This document shows, one piece after another, positions 10,561 through 22,523 of a DNA stretch of 64,000 nucleotides. Positions within the stretch are counted from its first letter, which is position 1, and each line of letters starts with the position of its first letter. Location: positions 106,973,802 to 107,037,801 of the forward strand of contig OV884058.1 of assembly GCA_930367215.1 (NCBI GenBank), read 5' to 3'. This DNA is from Pollenia angustigena. Taxonomy: Eukaryota > Arthropoda > Insecta > Diptera > Polleniidae. The notes beneath the pieces are model-generated. The model was not told the origin of the DNA, made no database searches, and saw nothing but the letters and a program-made list of their open reading frames with translations. A program made the position numbers and the translations under genes.

Positions 10561-11569
10561 ACACTATATGGTATTTTATGCATGATATGCCTAATTGGGC
10601 TTTATATCTTCTGTCTTAACCCATTTTAAAGATCGTTCTTTAATCTACTTGTGCGAATATTTTCAAACTTATCTCTGGCGGTTTTCAAAATATTTGACTT
10701 TTAATTCTTTGGTCTCATTTTACCTCTTCTAATTGTGTTTTGGCTCAAAATTACAAAAACTAAGCACTTAAGTTTCTCGTAGTGAGTGTTAGTTGTGTAC
10801 GTCTGTCTATCTGCTTGTGTTTTTTGCCTTTCAGTGTTGCCAGTTAGGTGGGGTTTGTCACCCAATGGAGGATTTCCATTTTTTTTAGGGACAGATTTTC
10901 GAGGGCAGGGATTTGAGGTTCAAAATGCATGGACGTAACATTATAATAATAAAATGTGGGTATGTAACATTTTATTATTTATAATTTTTTTTAAATATTT
11001 TTATTTTGAGCGATTTTTTTGCCGGCCTGTGTAGTTTTTTGGTTTCTCTTTCAGTACTTTTCATTGGTATTTTGCAAAATCGGGAAGAATATTTTTTTTT
11101 AAGGTGCCGTTTTTTTAAGAAAACAGAAAACAGGTATCACGTATGCAATCACTTTTATTTATCTTCAAAAAATCGAAAATGACAAAATTTTATAAAAAAG
11201 AAATAAACATCGCTTCTTAGTGTTCGGTTCGGTAGATTTGTGGAAAACACAAACACTCACAGTGTTTGTGTAGCAAATCAAAAAAAAAAAAATAACGTTT
11301 CCCTGTTTGTCATCTTTCGAGCACAAAAATAATTCTGTTCTTATCCAACTCAACATAAGGATGAAAACATTTAATTCCATTCGGTTTTTTTTAAAACCAC
11401 AAACTTCATTGTGTTCCGTTCAGGTTATTAATGTTCCTTCGGTTCTATTGTGCTTAGCGCCTTTTTGGCTGATGAAAAAAAATAAACTTAACATTTTTTG
11501 CAAAAACAAAATACACATACGAAAAAAAAAATTAAAAGCCAGCAAAATAATGTTACACAAACAAAACAT
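10561..11569. other. No gene; possible hAT-like end and a perfect small palindrome
   Basis: CAGTGTTGCCAGTTA at 10832 is a hAT-like end and may pair with TATCTGGCAACACTG at 12661-12675, but the flanks do not match as an 8-bp duplication. ACACAAACACT-CAC-AGTGTTTGTGT near 11247 is a short perfect hairpin. Otherwise AT-rich. Confidence 0.35.
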
Positions 11570-12301
11570 ACACAGAAAAAATTATTTTTCCAATTCAAAC
11601 AAAAAATTTGTAGAATCAAACAATTCTTTGTCTGAAATCGGTCCTATAAACAAATTTGCATATTCAAACAATTTATTTGCATTTTGTTTATTGAAAAAAA
11701 CACTGATTTTTTCAAACAAATAATTTAACTGAATCAAACAAAAAGTTTACTGAAATTCATATACTAAATTTCAAAATAAAAAAAATAAAAAAGTTTTTGC
11801 ACAAGCAATGAAGCGCACACAAGTAAGCACTGTATGAGAAGATGACGGCGGAGCAGAGCCGCCGGCTGGCTTTGAGACACATTTTTTTTGTTGGAATAAT
11901 TTTTGAATGAAGTCTTATTTATACACACAACACAATGTTTTTCTTTATCACTCTCTGTTGCTGTATCCTTTGAAATGTAACCAAAAACGGCAGCAGACCG
12001 ACTCGATATGTTTTTCGCCATCATTCTATTTTTGTATTTGACAAACAGTCAAACAGTTTTAAAAAATTGAATACGGAATTTTGTTTCTTGTAATGTTTCT
12101 GCTATTGTTTTTCTTATAGTTGCCCTTTTTTAAAGTGTCCAAAATAGATTGTGTGTGTTTTTTGTTGTTGTTCTTATATTTGTTGGTTAAATAAAAATCA
12201 AACAAAAATATTGTTTGAATCAGTAAAAAAATTTATAGAAATAAAAAAAATTTTCAAACAAGCGTTTGTTTGAAAATAATTCGGCAATAATTTTTTCTGT
12301 G
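11570..12301 (-). mobile_element. Non-autonomous TIR element, ATG-module group 3 (copy F)
   Basis: Ends CACAGAAAAAATTATT and AATAATTTTTTCTGTG, with TA on both sides (11568-11569, 12302-12303). The subterminal halves are dense in AAACAAA/TTTGTTT motifs. The module lies on the minus strand: the frame begins MMAKNISSRSAAVFGYIS at 12024. Close relatives are at 22524-23523 and 46577-47610. Confidence 0.85.
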
Positions 12302-12303
12302 TA

Positions 12304-13580
12304 TACACAATAGACACACAAGCTGTTCGTGCTGTGGTCGTTGCTAAAACTTTTGTTTATTAATTTCTTTATCGATGTAAAAAAAGAAACATTATAGAAA
12401 ATCAAAATATAATGTTTGTCTTCAGTATCACTATAATTGTTCTGTTTTTTTTTTTAATGAAGAACAGAACACTATATAATGTTCGGCTCTTTCTTGAAAA
12501 TAGTTACGAACGGTTTTAAAGGTTGCGTTCGTAAATACAAAGACTAAAAAAATAGATATCCTTCCTGTGTGTGTGAGCCGAACGCTAAATAATATTCGGT
12601 TTTCTTAAGAACACGGTTTAATTTTGGAGTTGGGGGTTTTTGGAGACAAAAGTCCAAAGTTATCTGGCAACACTGGTGTATGTTACAATTTTTTTTGGTC
12701 GAAAAAACTTTCTCCCGTGTGCTTATGTCTAACAGTTTGTTAAACTAGTTGTAATTATGCTTGAACAGCAGTAGAAAAATAAAACTTTTATAAAATTAAA
12801 AAATGTATCTTATGTTTTCTGGTTTACAAACAAAGTTATTTTAACAATTATTTTAACTTTACGAGTTTGCAAATGTCCTTGTAGACATAAACATTAATTA
12901 GAATAAATATCAGTGTGATATAAACAACAGGTTAACAAAACTATATAAATCTATATGTTACTAGGTCGTCTAGAAACATTTAAGGAATATGAAATCCTGT
13001 AACGATTTCCAAAACTGGCTTTTCGTCTCGAAAAACTTAAACTCGAACTCTTAAAGCTGGAGGTCCCCACCACGCGTTCAATGCGTTTTTGCGTCTGTCA
13101 AATTGTATTGGCAATTGGCAATAGCACTCGTGTAGAATAAATATACGCATCTAAAGCATGAAGTAGGATTGATTTTGCATGCGTCGCATGCGTCTTGAAT
13201 AAATAAAACCAAAAATAAAGTTTTAATTAAAAAATTGTTTATTCAAAAGATTAAAACATCATGGCAGTAACATTTGAAAATGATTTCAGGCAAGTTTTAA
13301 TACACTCACACTTTTTTACCAATACACTCATACTTTTAAAACTTGATACGAACTTGCCTTTAAAATTCTCTTGCCAGTGAGTGTTTCAATTTACGTTCAA
13401 GAAAACAGCTGATTTCAAGGTTAGCGAGCAAATTTTTCGTTTCTCTTTATAAATTTTTTTCTTGATGTCATCTTGAAAGTGGATTGCTCAAAAATTGAAT
13501 GCAGCCTACGTCACAACTATCAATTTTTGGAAATTTTGACAAGAAGTATATGTAAAAGACTATCAAGAACAACTTGACCG
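12304..13580. other. AT-rich, no gene
   Basis: Nothing coding recognised. Positions 13060-13190 contain repeated ATGCGT/GCATGCGTC motifs and CGCGTTCAATGCGT. Positions 13284-13380 contain GGCAAGTTTTAATACACTCA and an inverted partner GAACTTGCC, a possible degraded hairpin element. Confidence 0.4.
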
Positions 13581-13589
13581 TGTAACTGC

Positions 13590-13830
13590 AGTGTAAGCCA
13601 AAAACAAGCCTATTCGCTAAGCACAATTCTGTGATAAACATAGTCCACTTATTTTCAAAGAAAATTTAAGTGATTTGTTAACGTTTTAGCAACGTTAATC
13701 TATTCATGATGATTTGCCAGCGTATACCGATCGTTATTGTCAAACAGTGAGCGCGGTATGGCAGTTCGTTGGACAACTAACCCTTACGTAAGTTCTATCC
13801 ATCGGTCTTAAAAAAATATCCAACAGAAGT
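13590..13830 (-). repeat. Dispersed repeat with GACAGCTAA motif family (copy 2)
   Basis: AACGTTAATCTATTCATGATGATT and TTCTATCCATCGGTCTTAAAAA correspond to sequence in the copy at 38690-38895, and the left half corresponds to 10320-10430. Noncoding. Confidence 0.5.
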
Positions 13831-14127
13831 CGCAAAAATTAAAAAAAAAATATTCTTAACCCTCTAAGGAACGTTTTAATTGTTAACAAAAATTTGCTTT
13901 ATAACAATACTTTTGGAAAAAGACGATGTTAACTTCCAAATAAGGTACATATTTAAATTTGAAGTGAACTAAAGGAAAATTTAAAGTTTTTAAATTCTTC
14001 TTTTTATGTTACAAAAAATTATAAAAGCTGCCAAATTTGTTGGAGGGTTAAACCATAGAAGGCGACACATTTGGCAATATCATGTTATCTATTTTGGTAC
14101 AACAAACAAATTACATTAATAAATTCA

Positions 14128-14610
14128 TAGGTTAGGTTCCTTGGGCAGCCATCCAGACGTCAGCTTACTTAGGTTCTTTAGTGGTCCCTTTGTGATATCC
14201 AGGCACCAACGCCCATTCCACAGCGACGTTACTCAATATGCATCAATGCAGAATTTAACCTAACCAAAAGAAGAGAAACAGTGGTTTTCCCAGGTATCCC
14301 TCCCTAATGTCCCAAATTCCCGCACACTGACACGGACAGAAAATTAAACATAGTTTCCTCTTCCTTCTCGTCATGAGAACTTCTGCAGTAGTCATTGCAT
14401 TCCACCCCCTTTCTTCTCGCATGAGTCCCTAACGGCAGGTCTCTCCAGCTGTCACTGAGATCACTGTTTTAATTTGCTCCCTGTCCTTCGTCCATTATAG
14501 ATAAACGTTGCTTTTAAAGCCGTCACAATCTCATTTAAAGACATCCGTCATCCTGCAGTTACCCTCCATGTCGCATAACTAAGCACCTGCAAGAGATGCA
14601 GTGGAGTATT
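14128..14610 (-). mobile_element. LINE 3' end fragment
   Basis: On the minus strand the segment ends ...GGCTGCCCAAGGAACCTAACCT. Such CCTAACCT-type tails are typical of some dipteran non-LTR elements, and a similar tail occurs on the plus strand at 53800-53860. The upstream GC-richer part has no long intact frame. Assignment rests on the tail and on composition unlike the AT-rich neighbours. Confidence 0.45.
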
Positions 14611-15090
14611 AGAACAAAACGACATAAAATATTCATAATCTACCCGCCGTAAAAATATCTTGCTATTCTGTTTACTTTTTGGGAATGAAACGTTTGGTTT
14701 AAAAATTCTTTTTCATATGCCTTTAATATGAAATTGTTTTGCATCTTGTTAATCAAGTGCGTTATATCCATCGATATGCAATAATACCTAAGTCAGTTAG
14801 CCGCCCGCCTTATAGCAGAAAGTCGCGCTTGCAGGACACTTTAGTCATCCGGCAAGCAAAATGGAACCTTAATGACCAGTTTCGCTATGAAGCAAACACC
14901 GCCAACCATACTTCCATTCTTCCAGCCGTTAGTATAAGCCCTTCGAATCGGTTCTAGGAAAGAAATCTTAACTTATTTTATAAAAATCTATTAAAATCGC
15001 TTTAATAATCCCAAAGACTGAAAAATCGCTAAAATCAAAGAACTTTTTAAAGCAAAATATTTTAAAAAATAATGCATAAAATTATAAAAA
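14611..15090. other. No recognised feature
   Basis: AT-rich; the short frame at 14739-14957 has no recognisable domain. Confidence 0.4.
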
Positions 15091-15094
15091 AAAT

Positions 15095-16395
15095 CCCCAA
15101 GACAAAAGAAAACTTACAAAATCCAGTGAGATTGCTATAATCGGCTGTGCTGAATCTTATAAACCCTTCACCGATAAGAACACAAATTTTATAAATCAAA
15201 ACGCACATTTTCGCGGACGTTTTGTTATGATATGGAAGCTATTGTACTAAATTTTATAGCTTTAACTGCTACTGATCTATTTTGTATTTGTATGGGAGTT
15301 GACACGCCCACTTATCCACTAACAACCACTTTTTGACGGATTTTGTGTTTTGACAATTAAGCTGTATGTGCCAATTTTAGAACAATTTTTCTCCTAGCGT
15401 TTTTCAGATAAAAACAAATGTATTTTGTGCCACGCCCACATCTCCGATCCCGCCCACTTTTTGTTGTAAATTTTAAAACTTTTACTGCCATGATTCTCTA
15501 GATACACAAAAATTATTTTCGTATTTGTATTTTTCCAGATATACAGATGGCCATATTGTTTGTACGGGAGATCCCTTTAATCCCGCCTATTTTCTTAAAG
15601 AGGTTGTGCATTGACAACCCAAATATGTGTATCCACAGTTTTTCGGATGTTGTGTATTGATAACCCAGATGCTTTTACCTAATTTGATATTAAAACATCT
15701 TATGTCTTTATATGAGAAGTGCCACACCCACTTTTCTAATCTGACCCATTTTCTTAGAGTGATCGTGTATTGATAACCCCTCTATGTGTAACAAATTTGT
15801 ATAATATTTCTTCTACCCATCTTAAGATATAAATTAATCAATTTTGTGCCACGCCCACTTCTCCAATCCTGCGCACATTTTGTCGGATGTTGTGTTGTAC
15901 TGATAACCAAGATGACTGTACCTAATTTAAAAACTTTGGCTCATGCTGTTCTGCAGATACACAGAAATCTATAATGTTTTTGTATGGGAAGTGTCACGCA
16001 ACTTTGTCAATCCCGCCCATTTTTTTAGAAAGGTTATGTATTGATAACCAAGATACTTGTACCTAATTTGGAAACTATGGCTCTTGCCGTTCTCCAGATA
16101 TACAGAAAAGTAAACAACAAGGGATTTATGTGTAAAACTAGAGACAGTAGTAGATTTTTGCTCATATATCAGTCATTTATGGAGGGATCTGGCTGAACTT
16201 CAATAGCAAACTTTGATGGAGTATATGTGACATAAAACAACCTAGTCCCAATAATTCCTCGGGTCTTTGGAAAACATATTTCAATCATAAGGAAGAAGCC
16301 AGAATATATACTTTATAGGGTCTATAATTTACAAACGGAACGACAAACTCATAGATACCCTTTTACCTTCGGTGAAGTGTATAATAAATGGATTG
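15095..16395 (+). repeat. 1.3-kb dispersed repeat with ~180-bp internal periodicity (copy 1)
   Basis: Begins ATAATCGGCTGTGCTGAATC followed by ACCCTTCACCGA, and ends ACCTTCGGTGAAGTGTATAAT, so the ends are inverted. The interior repeats, about every 180 bp, a block of CCACGCCCACTT..TCCAATCC.GCCCA, then GTGTATTGATAACC, then TCCAGATATACAGAAA (blocks near 15300, 15430, 15720, 15850, 15990). A second, interrupted copy lies at 28160-29695. Noncoding; class unknown. Confidence 0.7.
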
Positions 16396-17348
16396 TTAAT
16401 TCCTAAAACAAATTTTCCAAATCGAAAAGAAATTAAAGTTTTTTTTTTTTGTTTAATAATGAATAATTTATATTCCACTTATAAGTATTCGTTGTAGTTC
16501 TTACAAATATCTTCAAGATATTTCTAATGAATATTCATAAACTTTTGGATTTATGTTTCGCTTTGTTTGCTTAAGCATTTTATCTTCACTCTCTGCTCAG
16601 TTATCAATTAATTATTGTTAACAATCATTTGTTTTATTGCGAAAAACACAAAAATCATGTTTGCCTTCAATTAATCTTAATTTATAATTGAGAAAAAATA
16701 AAGCAAAATAAAACAAAACAAGAACTACATAAACACTTTTTTGTAGCGTAAATAAATTTTTAAATTCATTTAAAAGCACGCAATAATTTGCAAACGCGCG
16801 CGATTCAATAGTTTTTACACTCAATTTAAGATTTTTTTTTTTAATTTTTTTTTTTTTTTTTTTTTTTGCAAATATCTATTAGTTAAATGAGAGAATTTTT
16901 TTTATTATTATATTCTTTTTCTTCAACAAAAACTATGCGGAAACAAAAACTATTAACAATTTCTAATAGAGTTTTAGAAAAAAAAAAAAAAAACTGGAAA
17001 GAAATCAAATGATACTAAAAATTTTTATAAGAACAGAATGGAAAAGCAACAACAGCAACTGGAGCATAGAAATGCGAAATAATATAAATTGTATAAGAGT
17101 ATTGAAAAAGTATGGGAGGAATACGACTTTTGAAAACCTGTACTTCTGGTTATGTACAGCTTACGTTTTAACTAGTATACACTTATTAAAAGTGGACCCT
17201 GACATAAATCAATTAATCTGTTTTGCAAGCAGAACACTTCATAAAATATTTGGTCCAATATAAATGGAAACAGGTATACATATAAAGGAGACAAATTACG
17301 GCATTCGATATCGATCGAAATTACAATACAATTTAAAAGGAAATTTTG
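16396..17348. other. AT-rich homopolymer stretch
   Basis: Contains T runs at 16830-16867 and an A run near 16979-16992. Frames here are chance products of low complexity. Confidence 0.5.
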
Positions 17349-17479
17349 ATCTATACTAGAGTTGTCAATTATTCGCTCTTCAACATTGTTCGAATAATTC
17401 AAATAATTGTTTTTGTTCGTTCGATCAAACGATTTAATCTAAAAAATATTCGATTAATCGATGAGAATAACGAATAAAA

Positions 17480-17825
17480 AAGTTAATTTTACAAAAAAAG
17501 TTACTATGGAAAATCTTCCATTCCACTCGCTATGACTTCTTCTTTTTTGATGCATACAATTTTTCATCTTAACTCCATATCGTTGTATTACTTAAAGGCA
17601 TCGTTAAACCATAAATTTCTTAATAATCCGATATTACTCTGGATTTTAGGAAGGCGTTGGCAGACCTACCATCTTCAGCCAAACTTCTGTCTACAATTTC
17701 AAACAGCCGCTGTCTCTCTGAATGTATTTTTCCATTGGACCAAGTTCGGCATTCCTTGATGTCGTTGGAATATCTTCCACTACATCGTTTTAAATGGTAA
17801 TATTGTGACACTAACACAAATCGTA
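17480..17825 (-). pseudogene. hAT transposase remnant (copy 2)
   Basis: A minus-strand frame includes IVDRSLAEDGRSANAFLKS, then ISDY and a stop. Compared with the frame at 151-579, it has at least one frameshift before this motif and a stop after it. Nucleotide similarity continues past the stop toward the element end (ACGATATGGAG, ATTGTATGCATCAAAAAAG). Both copies therefore descend from one coding element and decayed separately. Confidence 0.65.
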
Positions 17826-17992
17826 AAGATATACATATATAATTTAAAAAAAGATAAAAAAAGATATGATTTATATAAATTAATTCTTTATTTTTAAGCT
17901 TTTTGTTTATTTCTAAATTTTTCACCCGAAATTGAAAAATTCCCTATCTAGAAAATCACTTGACCTGTGATTTAAAAATAAAACAGCTGATA

Positions 17993-18210
17993 CAATTGAG
18001 AAGGTGAGTTGCAAAACTCGTTTGTTGCTAAATTAAAAATACGAGATAAAGATTCTTCAGTTCTTTTGGCGCTTTATTAGACGAAATAAATGCATTGATA
18101 CAATTAGTATATTTCTTTTCTTTAAGCGCCAAAGGAACTGTTAGAATCAATTGTCATCTTGTATTTTTAATTTTGTAACGAACGAGTTTTGCAACACACC
18201 TTCTCAATTG
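17993..18210. mobile_element. Palindromic MITE nested in hAT copy 2
   Basis: Arms of about 90 bp: CAATTGAGAAGGTGAGTTGC at the left, complemented by GCAACACACCTTCTCAATTG at the right, continuing through AACGAG/CTCGTT and TTCTTTTGGCGCTTTA/TAAGCGCCAAAGGAA. Confidence 0.75.
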
Positions 18211-18240
18211 TTTGTTAAGATTTGTTTCATAAGAACATAA

Positions 18241-18419
18241 GGCCCCTATTACGGTTTACAACTCAACTCAGTTGAGTTGTAATAAAGACAACTGGTTGTG
18301 ATTAGTTGTAATTTTTGTCATGTTTTTGTTCACCGCAATTTAGCAAAGTTGTAAACCATAGTACAAAAATTAAGAAATTACAACTCAACTGAGTTGAGTT
18401 GTAAACCGTAATAGTGGCC
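18241..18419. mobile_element. MITE, GGCCCCTATTACGG family, TAA duplication (copy 1)
   Basis: Ends GGCCCCTATTACGGTTTACA and TGTAAACCGTAATAGTGGCC, with TAA on both sides (18238-18240, 18420-18422). An internal CAACTCAACT/AGTTGAGTTG palindrome is present in each arm. A second copy lies at 49628-49756. Confidence 0.9.
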
Positions 18420-18750
18420 TAAAATACATTTTTGAAATACAATGAGTACTCAACACGGGTTTTGCATACTAAACATTGAGATTAATTACAACCAGGGCTA
18501 TGGCAAGAATATTTTTTAACTTTGCTACATTTTGTATTTAATCACTAAAAACGTATGAGAATAAATCAAATTCTTAGCTTTTATTTAATTTATTTTTTAA
18601 TAAAAAAAAAAATGTTCGATTAATCGACATTAACCCATCGATTTATTCGTTATTCGAAAATCGTCGCTTTAAACTATTCGAACAACAATTGGGTTTTGTT
18701 TGATCGATTAATCGAATTATTCTTAATCGGTTGACAACTCTAATCTATAC

Positions 18751-19460
18751 CGAATGTCGTGATTTGCCACCTGATCAGTCATGAATTGGAGGTCAAAATA
18801 GCGTGCGTTTTATAAAAGCAACGATGTCTGGGGCATGTTTTGCGTATGGAAGATAATATGACAGTGAAGAAAATTTTTGAACAGCAACCAGAAGGCAATA
18901 AAAAACAATGGCAACCAAGAAAAAGAGGATGTCGAAGCAGACTAACGAATAATGAAAGTTAGAAACTACAAACAATAAGCTTTACAAAGAGAGCAGTGGA
19001 GAGCAATAGATTCAGAAGCATTACTCCATAAAGGACTTTAGATGTTTTTTTAATTCAATATTAACTTGACAAAATTTTCTTTGATATGTACATTAGGACT
19101 AGAACCAAATTTTTGGCATAGTACGACGGAGTGGCCAAGAATGTTTACGTTATGAAAACACCTGTCTCCCGTCGTTTTGCGAAAAAAAACCTCACGCAGG
19201 GAAGCATATTTCTAAAACCTTCCAAGCAATTTTGAACCGCGATGAATTGTAAACCGTAGGAAAATTTTTAAATCTAAGGCAGTGGATAAATTCCAAAATG
19301 GCATTTAAGTGATACGATAGGAATAAATACAAATATCAGGTGTATATTTTTTTAAAATTTCCGTGAGATAAAAATGATTGTTTTCAAACTTCAACCCGAT
19401 CCCTGCGTGAACTTTTTTAGCAATCCGAGAAAATTATCAAATTTTTATTTAATAACTTTT
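18751..19460. other. No recognised feature
   Basis: AT-rich flank of the hAT element; no domain or paired repeat seen. Confidence 0.45.
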
Positions 19461-19462
19461 AG

Positions 19463-19632
19463 GCCCGATCTCACAACTAACCGATAGCTAAAAGTAGACT
19501 TTAACCAGACTTATAAAAAGTTTTCCATTATTAATGCTTTACTAAAACCTAAAGTGAGCGATAAAAATGGAACCCTTTTTATACGGCCGATAAAATCCTT
19601 TCTTTAGCTATCGGTAAGTTGTGAAAACGGGC
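19463..19632. mobile_element. MITE, GCCCG..CACAACT family
   Basis: GCCCGATCTCACAACTAACC and GGTAAGTTGTGAAAACGGGC are inverted ends, with inner arms CGATAGCTAAA/TTTAGCTATCG. Noncoding, about 170 bp; duplication unclear. Confidence 0.7.
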
Positions 19633-20127
19633 TTTCATGTTCGACACGACTTTACTATTTTTTTTTTTATTTTTTTTTAATTCGCAAAAAGTGTAAAAAA
19701 GTTATAGCCAATTTTTTTTTAATTTCATGAGTGCTCAAGCGGAGTTTAAAAGCTTACAGGGTAAAGTATTTTTGAGATTTTGTTCAGATTTTAATGTAGG
19801 GTACCTAAATGCGCAAATTCATTGGAAAAACATACAGTGAATACACACAAAACTAAAGCTTGGACATTTTTCTTTTAAATTATTTCCTTAAAAGTGAAGA
19901 AACTCGTGGTTTTTCACAAAGTTATGAAGAAAACTCAAAAAAAAGACCGGTAAACTCGATTTTTGGCAGAAATTCGACTAAAGCGACCTCTAAAATTCTT
20001 CCGAAAAATCGATGGCGTTTTTTTCTGAGACATCTGGAGTTCTCCGAAGCGTGTGACCAATCCAACGCGATTTAAGAATTCGATGTGAATCGGTCGGTGT
20101 ATACTAGGGAAATCGATCGAATAGTAA

Positions 20128-21027
20128 AGGGTGGTTAGATTGTAAGGGCCGATGTTGAATTTGAACCACACCTAAACGCCAAGTTTTTTTCCGAATTTTA
20201 TTTGACATTTCTCTATTTCAGACTTACTCAATTTGAACCATGGAGAGATACACAATCCAACAATGCGCAGAATGGTGGCAAGAAATGGCAACAGTGGATG
20301 ATCAATTTTCGAAGAAAATCATCTTCACCTCAGTGGATTCGTCAATAAACAGAATTGCCGCATTTGGGCGAATGAGAATCCAAGAGTGATTGTCGAAAAA
20401 CCAATGCACCCACAAAGAGTGACTGTTTGGTGCGGTTTATGGGCTGGCGGCATCATCGGGCCGTATTTTTTCCAAAATGAGGCCGGTCTGGCAGTTACTG
20501 TGAATGGTGTTCGCTATCGTGAGATGATAACGAACTTTTTATGGCCCGAATTGGAAGATATGGATGTGGACGATATGTGGTTTCAGCAGGACGGTGCCAC
20601 TTGCCACACAGCTAACGAAACAATGGCTCTTTTGCGCAACAAATTCAATGGCCGTGTTATCTCACGTAATGGCGATGTCAATTGGCCGCCAAGATCATGT
20701 GATTTGACACCGTTGGACTCTTTTCTTTGGGGTTATTTGAAAGAAAAGGTGTACGTCGATAAGCCAGCAACAATTCAAGAGCTAAAGGATGAGATAATTC
20801 GGCACATTAACGGCATAGAACCTCCATTATGCCTCAGGGTCATCGAAAATTCGGACCATCGGATGGAGGTGCGCCGCCGTGGTCGCGGCGCCCATTTGGC
20901 CGATATTTTGTTCCATACATAATTGAGTAATACCAATATATCATAACAAAATAATATTACAATAATTTCCTAAATAGTTTGTGTTTTATTCAAAATCAAC
21001 ATCGGCCCTTGAAATTTAACCACCCTT
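20128..21027 (+). mobile_element. DD41D mariner-type element (copy 1)
   Basis: Inverted ends AAGGGTGGTTAGATTGTAAG and complementary ...AAATTTAACCACCCTT, with a second inverted block GGGCCGATGTTGA/TCAACATCGGCCC. TA lies at 20126-20127 and 21028-21029. Length 900 bp with one transposase remnant. Confidence 0.9.
20241..20922 (+). pseudogene. DD41D mariner transposase, internally deleted
   Basis: Translation starts MERYTIQQ at 20241, then a deletion and a frame change near 20326 open a ~200-codon frame to 20922. Visible motifs: TVWCGLWAGGIIGPYF, DDMWFQQDGATCHTA with the second catalytic Asp, and SCDLTPLDSFLWGYLKEKVY with the third. Exactly 41 residues separate the Asp of QQDGA from the Asp of TPLD, hence DD41D, like the rosa-type group. 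The sequence KIIF is followed at once by a late segment, so the SDEAHF-like block holding the first catalytic Asp is missing. The protein is therefore dead, although its last ~180 codons are clean, suggesting fairly recent activity. The C-terminus ends DILFHT. Confidence 0.9.
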
Positions 21028-21029
21028 TA

Positions 21030-22520
21030 TTTGGCCGGTTTTAACCGGTTATTTTAGTTTTGCCCAAGTCGAATAGTTTAAAATGTCTATTTTTCGAATA
21101 TCGAATAAACCGGTTATTTTGGTAAAATAAACCAGTTATTTTTGTAATGTGTAATTTATATACATTTTCCTTACTTTTTTTTATAAATTTACCCGTAATT
21201 TAAGTGTTTTTCTACTTGAATATTGGGCAAACTTGAACTTTTTATAAATAATGTCAAAACAAAGTAGTTATAAAAGCGTGTGTTCTTGTAAAAAAAAAAC
21301 CAAAAACAATTCAAAATACTACAAAAAAATATTCAGCTTAAAAAGCAATTAGCAATTTGACAGTATTCTAAATACTATGTATATATATATATTTAAAAAA
21401 ATTTCATCTCAGTGATATATCGTAGTTATTTTAAAGACAAAGGTGGTTAAAGGGCCCTCAAATGAGAAGTTGCAAAGGTTCTTCAACGTCACGACTTATT
21501 AATCACATTTAATTGGTCCACAAGCTTGACATAAATAAACGCCAAGTTAAACTTAACTCTGCTCGACGTAGTTTTTAAAATACTGCAAATAATACTTTAC
21601 TAAAATATGCTGCCAATAATGAATGAAAAACTCTTACAGCCATACATAAACAAGAGCGGAAAGCGTATTCTAGCTCTCAAAAACTCGCATGTCCATACAA
21701 TTTGTATGAAGCATTCCTTAATAGCGCGGCGTCAACGCTTTACAATTGGAAAATCCAATTTTGACAGCGCGTTTAATAGTAAAGTTGGCCGCTTTGTTAA
21801 GAAATAATGTCAATTTAGCTATTTTTTCGTCAATCGATCGGTTTTTTCTCTTATTTTTATATTTTTATTTCTATTATGTGGGTTTTATTAAACAAGAAAG
21901 GTAACACTACTGTTTGGGGCACAACGTTGATGCTCTTGTTTGGGTATGGCATATCAGCGTAAGCGGGTGAAAACGTCCCACCTTCCTCTCTTGTTACGGC
22001 CACAGAGAGGCGTCACGAGACAGAAAATATTGTGTTTTTTCTGCCTTTTCCTTCGAAAGCGAATAAACATTTTTTGTTTTGATTACGCAATTTGTGTTGC
22101 GGCCTGTTTTTACACATTGCCCCTTCACCACCAAAAAACCTTTTCTTTCTCTTTCTTTGAAAGCTGCCCTCGCAAATGATTTAGGCATTTTTCATGCGTC
22201 ACTTTTTTCATCTATGTATGCTTTGTGGTACGGCTGTTAAGTAGTTCTAGCATATCTTCATGCTTAAAACAACAACATACCGGCGAAATCAACGATGTGG
22301 AAAAATTCTTAAGTTTTATTTATTTAAATTACCAAGAACTTAAAGCAAAATTTATGGAATCAAACAATCTCATGGAAGGGTTTAAATTGTGATCGACGAA
22401 TTGACAGATATTTCATACAAAAAGCATATTCTTTGTATTCCCGAAAATAACTTTGATAATATAATTGCATGTGCCCGTGCATAAAACTGAATTGGCAAAT
22501 TGGTTAAGTTCGTTGTTTTC
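21030..22520. other. hAT interior, no gene recognised
   Basis: AT-rich; 21040-21130 holds AACCGGTT-type motifs. The small frame at 21607-21807 and the GC-richer block at 21905-22200 have no recognisable protein; opposite-strand frames overlap them. Confidence 0.4.
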
Positions 22521-22523
22521 TTA

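Larger units (their letters stand above)
17357..18742 (-). mobile_element. hAT transposon, internally deleted, perfect 8-bp duplication (copy 2)
   Basis: TAGAGTTGTCAA at the left and TTGACAACTCTA at the right, flanked by ATCTATAC at 17349-17356 and 18743-18750. The left 600 bp is the reverse complement of 1-656 including the transposase remnant. The right part is replaced by two nested palindromic insertions. It proves the ends for copy 1. Confidence 0.9.

Noticed and set aside
11307..11723. 138-codon lysine- and asparagine-rich frame
   Set aside because: It runs across a boundary into an ATG-module element and is made of AAACAAA motifs.
10832..12675. One hAT element bounded by CAGTGTTGCCAG and CTGGCAACACTG
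   Set aside because: Ends are plausible but the flanking 8-mers (TTGCCTTT and GTGTATGT) do not match.
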